A program made the position numbers and the translations under genes. Below the pieces are notes generated by a model. The model did no database searches and was not told the origin of the DNA. It saw only the letters and a list, made by a program, of their open reading frames with translations. A DNA stretch of 64,000 nucleotides from Eleginops maclovinus (taxonomy: Eukaryota; Chordata; Actinopteri; Perciformes; Eleginopidae), in contig NC_086360.1 in the NCBI RefSeq assembly GCF_036324505.1, positions 2,625,546-2,689,545 of the forward strand. Reading direction: 5' to 3'. Each line of letters starts with the position of its first letter. The stretch's first letter is position 1. Below are positions 56,055 through 64,000 of this stretch, piece by piece.

Positions 56055-58920
56055 GTTGACCATCCATCCATCTTCTCCCGCTTTTCCGTCAGGGTCGCGG
56101 AGGTAACAGCTCCAGCAGAGAGCCCCAAACTTCTCTTTCCCTGGCCATATCAACCAGCTCTGACTGGGGGATTCCAAGGCGCTCCCAGGCCAGAGAAGAG
56201 ATATCATCCCTCCACCTGGTCCTAGGTCTACCCCTCGGTCTCTTCCCAGCTGGACGTGCCTGGAACACCTCCCTAGGGAAGCGCACAGGTGGCATCCTTA
56301 CTAGGTGCCTGAACCACCTCAACTGGCTCCTTTCAACGCGAAGGAGCAGCGGTTCTACTCCGAATCCCTCCCGGATGACTGAACTTCTCACCTTATCCCT
56401 AAGGGAGATGCCAGCCACCCTGCGGAGAAATCCCATTTCGGCCGCTTGTATCCACAATCTCGTTCTTTCAGTCATGACCCATCCTTCATGACCATAGGTG
56501 AGGGTAGGAACGAAGATGGCCCGATAGACAGAGAGCTTTGCCTTCTGTCTCAGCTCTCTTTTTGTCACAACAGTGCGGTAAAGCGACTGCAGTACCGCTC
56601 CCGCTGCTCCGATTCTCTGGCCCATCTCACGCTCCATTGTTCCCTCATTTGAGAACAAGACCCCGAGATACTTGAACTCCTTCACTTGGGTAAGGCTTCA
56701 TTCCCTACCTGGAGTGGACAGTAGTGCAATCCTTAGCCCACCGAACTGCAGACCCCTCCTCCACGACTACGCCTCGAAATCCTGTCCATGAATATCACAA
56801 ACAGGATTGGTGACAAAGCGCAGCCCTGGCAAGGCCAACCCTCACCGGAAATTGGTCCGACGTACTACCGAGGACCCGGACACAGCTCTCGCTTTGGGAG
56901 TACAGAGATTGGATGGCCCTGAGTAGAAACCCCCTCACCCCATACTCTCGCAGCACCTCCCACAGTATCTCCCTGGGAACCCGGACATACGCCTTCTCCA
57001 AATCCACAAAGCATATGTAGACCAGATGAGCGTACTCCCAGGCCCCCTCCAGGATCCTTGCGAGAGTAAAAAGCTGGTCCGTCATTCCTCGACCAGGACA
57101 AAATCCGCATTGTTCCTTTTCAATCTGAGGTTCGACAATCGGCCGGACCCTCCTTTCCAGCACCTTAGAATAAACTTTCCCGGGGAGGCTGAGTAATGTG
57201 ATGCATCTGTAATTGGCACACACCCTCTGATCCCCATTTTTAAAAAGGGGAACCACCACTCCTTCGGTACTGTTTCCGACTTCCGCGCAATGTTGATGAG
57301 ACGTGTCAACCATGACAGTCCCTCAACAACCAGAGCCTTCAGCATTTCTGGGCGGATCTCATCCACCCCCGGGGCTTTGCCACTGTGGGGTTGTTTGACT
57401 ACCTCAGTGACTTCCCCCCGTGAGATTGGAGTTGATCCCCCTTCATACTCCAGCTCCGCCTCTAACATAGAGGGCGGAGTTGTCGGATTCAGGAGTTCCT
57501 CAAAGTGTTCCTTCCACCGCCCTAACACCCTATCAGTTGAGGTCAACAGCGTCCCATCCTTACTGTACACAGCTTGGATGGTTCCCTGCTTCCCCTTCCT
57601 GAGGTGTCGGACGGTTTTCCAGAACAACTTTTGTGCCGACCGAAAGTCCTTCTCCATGGCTTCTCCGAACATCCCCCAGACCCGCTGCTTTGCCTCTGCC
57701 ACGGCTGAGGCTGCTGCCCTTCGGGCCTGTCGATACCTTGCAGCTGCGCCAGGAGTACCCAGAGATAACATATCCCGGAAGGTCGGATGACTTCCCTGAC
57801 CACTGGTGTCCACCAGGAGGTTCGAGGGTTACCACCCCTTGAGACACCTAAGACCTTGAGACCACAGCTCCCAGCTTCGGCAATAGAGGCTTTGAACACC
57901 GCCCACTCTGGTTCAATGTCCCCAGCCTCCACAGGGATGCCTGAAAAGCTCAGCTGGAGGTGTGAGTTGAAGGCCTCCTGGACTTGGGATTCCTCCAGAT
58001 GTTCCCAGTTCACCTGCACTACACGTTTGGGCTTACCAGGTCTGTCCAGTGGCTTCCCCTGCCACTCGACCCAACTCACCACCAGATGGTGATCAGTTGA
58101 CAACTCCGCCCCTCTATTCACCCGAGTGTCCAAAACATGCAGCCTCAGGTCAGATGATACGATAACAAAATCGATCATGGACCTTCTGCCTAGGGTGCTC
58201 TGGTACCACGTACACTTATGAGCATCCTTATGTTCGAACATGGTGTTTGTTATGGCCAATCCATGACTAGCACAAAGTTCAGTAACAAACCACCACTCTG
58301 GTTCAGATCAGGGGGGCCGTTCCTCCCTATCACGCCCCTCCAAGTGTCTCCATCATTGCCCACGTGTGCGCAAGACTAAGGTGTCCCCCTTAAGCACACA
58401 CAACAGTCAGAGTTTTCCCCCCCATAACCCGCAGGCGTAGGGAGGCGACCCTCTCGTCCACTGGGGTAAACTCCAACAAAGCGGCACTCAACCGGCGGCT
58501 TGTGAGTATCCCCACACCCGCTTGGCGCCTCACACCTTGGGCAACTCCGGAGAAGAATAGAGTCCACCAGATCCAACTGGTAATGCTCCACCTCCCGCAC
58601 AAGCTCCGACTCCTTCCCCCCCAGAGAGGTGACATTCCACGTCCCCAAAGCCAGCTTTTGCTGCCCTGGTCTGGTCTGTTGAGACCCGCTGCTTTCACTG
58701 CCACCCTTCTGGCAGCGCAGCCGACCCCATCGCTGTTTCCGGTAGGTGGTGGGCCCGCGGGACGGGGAAGCGGAGGTGTGGCCCACATTGCTTTTTCGGG
58801 CTGTGTCCGGCTGGGCTCCGTGGCAAGCCCGGGTCACCAGACGCTCGCCGACGATATCTCCTTCTGGGCCTGGCTCCAGAAGGGGACCACGGGTTTCAAG
58901 TTTGTTTTCCATGAGGTCTT
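56055..58920 (-). pseudogene. APE/RT non-LTR retrotransposon, inactivated
   Basis: Coding remains in order on the minus strand: leader (58912-58400) with an AP-endonuclease start LALGTWNVTSLGGKESELV; endonuclease part VDERVASLRLRV and, at 58259 down, SMIDFVIVSS and STDHHLVVSW (SDH-type motif); a linker; and RT with GKAPGVDEIRPEMLKAL, NYRCITLLSLPGKVYSK, QCGFCPGRG, motif A FVDLEKAYVRVP, then QGCALSPILFVIFMDRI. The next piece is directly QVGNEALPQVKEFKYLGVLF, so the stretch with the FADD catalytic motif is deleted near 56735. The C-terminus (PRGRPRTRWRDD) and the (GGATGGAT) tail at about 56060 are present. At least three frameshifts. Clade not assigned; it is a common teleost family. Confidence 0.88.
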
Positions 58921-59030
58921 TTGACAGTTGACATCAAATTTAAAGTTGCTACTTTTTTGGTTACGTACAGTATACGTTATTTGTATTTTCTTGCCTGGGT
59001 GTTTTTCCCATTTTTTTATTTAGAGGTAAG
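58921..59030. other. Spacer between LINE relics
   Basis: Short AT-rich sequence; nothing recognised. Confidence 0.5.
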
Positions 59031-59565
59031 GATCTTGTAGTTTTGGGGAATGAAAACTGCTCAGCACATCACTAGGACGGAGCTGCCATCCATGGAGGAC
59101 CTCTACTCCCAGCGACTCAGGAAGAAAGCCCTCAGGATTATCAAAGACCCCCATCACCCCAGCAACAAACTGTTCTGTCTGCTGCTGTCTGGCAGGCTGT
59201 ACTGCAGCATCAGGACCAAAACCACCAAACTCAGACACTTTCATTCCACAGGCCATAAGACTGCTAAACACCTGTGCTCTGCAAAGTGTCTCCTTAAGCG
59301 CTCATCTGTTGTCATTTTACAATTATCTATATATCATATTCCATTTACGTGTAAATAGATTTTAATTTACTTACATATTTTGCAACATTCTCTTGCACTA
59401 TTTTATTTCTATTCTGTTATTTCATTCACTGTTTTATTTGTTTTATGTTCTATATATATTAATGTTGCATTGTTGGAGGAGCTTAGGACTTGAGATTTTC
59501 ATGCCATATCTACACTGTAGCTACTGTGCATATGACAATTAAACCTTTGAGTCTATGAATCATAA
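59031..59565 (+). pseudogene. 5'-truncated L2/Rex1-type LINE 3' end
   Basis: The frame at 59050-59358 encodes the extreme C-terminus of a CR1/L2-group reverse transcriptase: RTAQHITRTELPSMEDLYSQ, RKALRIIKDPHHPSNKLFCL, LLSGRLYCSIRTKTTKLRHF. A 3' UTR ends with tactgtgcatatgacaatta and aaacctttgagtc, the typical tail. It is cut off at the 5' side, as usual for target-primed insertions. Confidence 0.75.
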
Positions 59566-59616
59566 GTCTATGTGTTTTCATTGTTTGTGTTCACAAGCAC
59601 ATATATTTATTTGTAG

Positions 59617-59690
59617 AGTACAGGGTTCTGAGTACTTCTACTTTTACTCAAGTACAGGGTCTGAGTACTCCCACCTCTGGTAGTGACCAT
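59617..59690. repeat. Remnant of the 32/33-bp tandem unit
   Basis: Two units of tctgagtacttctactttta/ctcaagtacaggg followed by ctcccacctctg, the right end of the hAT-like element. Only this end survives. Confidence 0.75.
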
Positions 59691-59699
59691 ACAATGCCC

Positions 59700-60640
59700 A
59701 GTGTAAGGACATACTGTCTGATGACTAACAATGGGGTTCTCCTCTCCCTTTCCCTCCCACTAACCTGCAGCTCTTTACAGCCACAGCCCTTATCCCCGTA
59801 TAATCCATGGAATAAAGTTGTTTAGCTCGCCGCCTTCATCCACCTCTCTTTTTAATCAAGCTAATGGAGGCAGCATATACTGTATTGATCTCTCCCGCTG
59901 CGGTTTTAACAATGAATCGACAGCCTTTCCAAGCACAGCAGCCATTTCTTCTTTTCTCCCCTTCTTTCCCCTCCATCTGCCTGTCCGTCTTGTGATGTTT
60001 GAATAAGCACGAAAACGGAAAAGCAAAACATCTATCACGGTTGCATTTTGCTGCTCAACTTCACACATCTCACACCCTGCTTGACTGATGTGTAACCTCT
60101 GAGTGGCTGAGCTCTTGACCTGTGAAGAGAAGGCTTATATCTTCCCCCCTGCTAATCTGGAGAGTCAGTTGCTAGCCGGTGCGAGGACGGCAGGCCAATT
60201 CAAAACTCCTGTAACAAATCAGATGGCATCCAGCCAAGTGTCATAAGAAACAGACAGGTAATGACAATTCACTTACCCCCTATGTAAGAATCAATTCTCC
60301 CGCAATGCACCTGTCACAGAGCCCTCTGTAAACTGAAGCCATTTCTTCCTACTGTCTGACACAGTAATTGCATGTTAAATTTGTTCTTGCAAGCAGCTTT
60401 TTGGGGAAAATTGTGATGCATCATGCCACCAAACTCTTTTCTTCTTACATGGAAAAATATTCAAACAAGGTAAAAAAATAAATGAATTCATTCATTTGAA
60501 TGATGCCACGAATGGGAAATGCCGTGCACTGCATTCTATTAAATGGATTGAAATCAAACCAAATGAAGCCCTCTGCCCCGCGTGTCATTCAGAAGCAGCT
60601 CAGACTAGCTGGACATGTTTTCACAGTCGAGAACACCAGT
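59700..60640. promoter_or_regulatory. Candidate conserved noncoding region 5
   Basis: Nearly 1 kb of repeat-free, balanced sequence with blocks such as tttttaatcaagctaatgga, gctgcggttttaacaatgaa and ttgatgcatcatgcc-like words. Two short open frames (59818-60068) lack domains. A regulatory role is inferred from the lack of repeats and motif style only. Confidence 0.33.
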
Positions 60641-60799
60641 GACGGTTCTGTCTGGCTCATTCTGATGGGAGTACATTTTATTACATTTGTTCATGCCCCA
60701 CCAGTGCTTTATATGACAATACGAATATTTCATTTGACTATGTTACTGAAGTAAAAACAATGTGTGCCTTTCTTTGTGTTTGTGATAGTCTGTCATATC

Positions 60800-61310
60800 G
60801 TGTGGGGGATAACGCGCTACAAAGTAATGCGTAATCCGATTATATTTGTCAGTAATGTAAAGTGTGAATGTTGGTTCAGCAGAATAACTTTACAGTTACT
60901 AAGCAGGAAATGATCTGGTTAATTCAAGTTTTTTTTATGTGCATAACGGGAGGACAGAAAATAAATCAAACGTCCCTTTTGTCTTGCGCTACACTCAGAG
61001 TTCAGGGATGAGGAGACAGAGCAGACAGAGGCTTGTAGCAGCAAACATCATGGAAGACGTGTTGCCCGTTTCCATGGTGGAATCGCCATCTTTCAGAAAC
61101 ATATTGAGCAAGATACAGGTGACGGGCTGGCGGCATCAGGCAGGAACGCTTTAGCAAGCTACCTGGACCAGAGTTCTGATGGAAACCGAGCTACAGAAAA
61201 CATGGCTGATGTTCACACAGAGAGCAGAAACAGAAGTCTTTGTTCAGTACTGTCCTGATGAAACTAAGGATTTGGGCTGATATGGGCATAAATGAGGTTT
61301 AACCAGAGGA
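60800..61310 (+). pseudogene. hAT transposase fragment with terminal remnant
   Basis: gataacgcgctacaaagtaa at about 60809 is like the hAT terminus CAGTGTTGGGxGTAACGCGTTAC. Downstream, the frame at 60939 contains RQRLVAANIMEDVLPVSMVE and SPSFRNILSKI, matching the hAT transposase segment that precedes the dimer/catalytic region. After a frameshift, METELQKTWLMF continues it. The remainder is absent. Confidence 0.6.
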
Positions 61311-61485
61311 GCGAGAAGTACTCAGATCTTTTCTTTAAGTAAAAGTTCCAGAGTGTAGGAATACTCTGTTGCAGTAAAAGTCCTGCAGTCAAAAGAATAC
61401 TCAAGTTAAGAGAAAAGTATTAGCATCAAAATCTACTTGAAGAACCAAAAGTACTCATTATGCAAATTGGTCCATTTCAGAATAA
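61311..61485. mobile_element. hAT-like MITE fragment (reverse)
   Basis: ctcagatcttttctttaagt, cagtaaaagtcctgcagtca and the complement of ttctgaaatggaccaat match the element at 30100 and 49738 in reverse. The termini are missing. Confidence 0.6.
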
Positions 61486-62379
61486 TCCTGTTATATGTTT
61501 TGATTATAATTATTGATGCATTAAAGGGTTTTTTTAGAACAAAGAAGGAAACGTCCAAAGCTTTAAGTAACATGTTCCTCTTGATATTGCACTTGAGTGC
61601 TTATTCATCCCAAAAAAGAGTAAGAATGGAGCTTTTGCACCAATGGAGGTCTGGAGCCACAGACTTGGCCCACTCTGCCCAGTTTATAATCTTGTTGACG
61701 CTGCTGGAAACTAGCTAGAGCATCAAATGTGGATTAATCCGCTGCTGAAAATAGTCCCCATCAACGCATAATTTCCTCCTGTTGGTGTAACGTTCAATGC
61801 CACCTAACAGTATGAGAGTCAGAAGATATGGAGAGATGGACTGGCACATGCTGGCTGGGTCTTTTTATAGGATTTTTTAATGATGAGAAAGAAAAAGAAT
61901 AATATCTGTTTGCACATTTAAATGCTAAAACTCCATTATTTTCCTGATTGAGGCTGTATATAATATAATATAATATAATATTACAATCCTGAACCTAGTG
62001 TTTCACAGGAATTAGTAAAAGGGTGTACGGTATCATGTTAAAACCTAGTAAACAAATAATGAACAAGCCACAAACTAAACAGGAAATGTTGGACAACGAT
62101 GCTGTATCCTCTCGCTTTATTCTAATCGTGTGGAATTCTACGAGAACTGTTCACCTCACTTTATTTCCTGCCCATACTGCTATGTCCATTTTCCTTCACA
62201 GGCATATTGCACTGTACTTTCCTGGACTTAAGGTAATGTTGGAAATGATATATCTAAGTCACTCTGTCTGAGTTACTTCCCTTAAAGACTGATAATGATT
62301 CTTGGCCTCTATTATCATTTAAGAGAGATCAAAGAGCAAAATTAGTCCCATTTTTCCCCTTAAAGTGACATAAGTGTTG
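61486..62379. other. No feature recognised
   Basis: Unique AT-rich sequence with a short TAATA run near 61965-61982. Open frames have no domains. Confidence 0.4.
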
Positions 62380-62940
62380 ACCTGGGAGAATCCCTGCCAG
62401 GCCGGCCAGAAATCATCAGGAAGTAATGTTCACTTATGCACACCATTTGTTGTATTCCACTGGGCCGAATTAGAGCGGGAGGTGAAGGCGTGACAGAGGG
62501 TATCCCCATCACTTCGGTATCACTGTCCTAAAAGGCATTGACCTCTCACTCAGAGTAGTGCACAGAAGCACATTTAGCATCATAACTCATCCTAGCATGA
62601 GATATTTCACTCTGTATTAGCTTCTTCAACTTCTAATAGCCCCTTCCAAAGATCTGCACTTTACCATAATATGAATACACATATCTCTAAAACGGAGGCT
62701 AAAGCCTTTCTGAATTAACATTATTGACTGGGGTGCAATTAAGAGCTTGCGTAATGGTTAATGGAAGGTTAATGCTAAGGTCCCAGGATAAGGTGTAAGG
62801 CTTAAAACACATTTATTGATTCTATAGCTCAGCAGACATGATTAGATAAATGCTTTTCTGCACATTTTCATCACTATATTACCGTTTGGCTACTAACGGC
62901 AATCTGTGTATTTGCAGGCAGATAAATTGTAATTTGCACT
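62380..62940. promoter_or_regulatory. Candidate conserved noncoding region 6
   Basis: Repeat-free block with ggggtgcaattaagagcttg, cgtaatggttaatgg and catcctagcatgagatattt words, ending at a family C MITE. Regulatory role inferred. Confidence 0.33.
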
Positions 62941-62944
62941 GGTG

Positions 62945-63152
62945 TTACGCACTTAAAAAAGTAAATTAAATTAAATGTATTATGTCAACAGTTTCCACAT
63001 TATTGTATTTGGTTAGATGAAACATAGTAGTATTTTAGTTTAACCTATTATTTTTTTATTTAAACTTAATATTATTGCTCTGAAATAACATCACACATAG
63101 AATTATGTGTGATGTTATTTATTTAAGTCAACTTTTCAGTTTATTCAGTGTA
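62945..63152. mobile_element. Family C palindromic MITE, diverged copy
   Basis: Left ttaaattaaatgtattatgt and right taagtcaacttttcagttta arms remain. The centre is more diverged and holds its own small inverted repeat, cacataattctatgtg-like. Confidence 0.75.
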
Positions 63153-63804
63153 TTTATGAACATTATATGTAATCATTATTCATTGATTCAGCAAATTTAA
63201 ATAAAAAATGCAAGTGTACTTGAAAGTAAAACTACATTTACTTTAATTGAGGATGAACGAAAATGTGTAAACCTTTAGTTGAACTTTATCATTACATTAC
63301 ATATCCAACATCTTTTGTTCATGTGTTTTATTTGACTTTATTTCTAGCAAATATGTGTTTATAATTTCACCCAGACATCTCTGATACAGGTCTTTACTTC
63401 AGGAGACTCAGCAAGAGCTTTTACAAGCTCTCTAAAGAGGGGCTTCATCCTCGGTTAGCATCGCTGCTCTCTTCTTCCTCGGTATGACTCTTTGTTCATT
63501 TAACCCACAAAGTACATCTAGATAAAGTTTGGATAGCTATTGCCAAATAACTTTGAATGAAGACCTCATGTAAAATTAGTTCTAAATGCACTTTAGTGAG
63601 AAAGAGTCTTAGACGCTGGTGTCAAAGAGAACCTTAATTACACACACACTGTAACTCACTCACTGCAACATAACAGTATGTTCCATGTAGAGCATGACTG
63701 AGGAATATACGATACAATGATACTCAATTGTCAAATCAACTTTGACATCAACAACTACAAATATTAAGACAAGAGAGAAGTGAACTAACATTAAACATAA
63801 CATT
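63153..63804. other. No feature recognised
   Basis: AT-rich unique sequence. Confidence 0.4.
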
Positions 63805-64000
63805 TAATGAGGTCATATTCTGCTCATTTTCAGGTGTATATCAGTATGAAGTGTCTCTCCTGTGAAATGTCTCCATGCTTTAATATTCAGAAAGCTCTTT
63901 ATGTTTCTCATACTGCCTGTGCTGCAGCACCTCTTTTCAACCTCTGTCTGAAACCAGAGCCCAATCTGCTCTGACTGGTTAGCTGGATGGCTCTGTTGTG
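63805..64000 (-). repeat. Dispersed repeat family A, copy 4 (runs off window)
   Basis: Reverse complement of the family A tail: catattctgctcattttcag, gaaatgtctccatgctttaa, accagagcccaatctgctct, and a tggttagctggatggctctg block. The copy continues past the window edge. Confidence 0.8.

Noticed and set aside
57290..58924. Plus-strand open frames of 100 to 166 codons
   Set aside because: Antisense to the LINE endonuclease and reverse transcriptase relic.

Overview
The window is vertebrate nuclear DNA, almost certainly from a teleost and probably a percomorph. It has long dinucleotide microsatellites, many hAT-type miniature elements, tRNA-derived SINE pieces, L2/CR1-type LINE tails and a teleost-type APE/RT LINE. 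There is no operon structure, and most long open frames are microsatellite translations. No rRNA or functional tRNA gene was seen.

Only one host gene can be supported: islet1 (isl1, LIM-homeodomain transcription factor) on the + strand. Its six coding exons lie between 7392 and 12903 and join in phase into 349 residues, the length I know for human ISL1. All splice sites are GT-AG. The upstream 7.3 kb holds repeats, a perfect 96-bp palindrome and a (GT)n tract next to a promoter-like segment with a CCAAT box and two CRE-like sites. The introns carry several microsatellites; one (TG)n tract runs almost into the exon 3 acceptor.

From about 13.6 kb to 64 kb the window looks like the gene-poor flank 3' of isl1. 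It holds (a) dispersed repeats: a palindromic MITE family, two other dispersed families, hAT-like MITEs (one with a perfect 8-bp target duplication, one with an expanded 32/33-bp tandem array) and an inverted-repeat element at 36.6 kb; (b) an intron-containing DUF3504/Crypton-type tyrosine recombinase relic at 37.8-39.5 kb, minus strand; (c) degraded LINEs at 32.2-33.2, 56.0-58.9 and 59.0-59.6 kb and hAT/BED transposase fragments at 43.9 and 60.9 kb; and (d) repeat-free stretches with homeodomain-core motifs that are candidate isl1 enhancers (best near 27.5-28.1 kb, also 26.0, 48.1, 51.6, 54.8, 59.7 and 62.4 kb).

The transposon genes are unrelated to isl1 and all appear broken. The biology that joins the window together is probably long-range regulation of one developmental gene inside repeat-rich DNA. 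The most unusual items are the (TG)n-abutted exon 3 acceptor, the intron-bearing recombinase whose C-terminal frame is broken by one stop codon, and the hAT-borne tandem array. Conservation claims for noncoding DNA are inference, because no alignment could be run.
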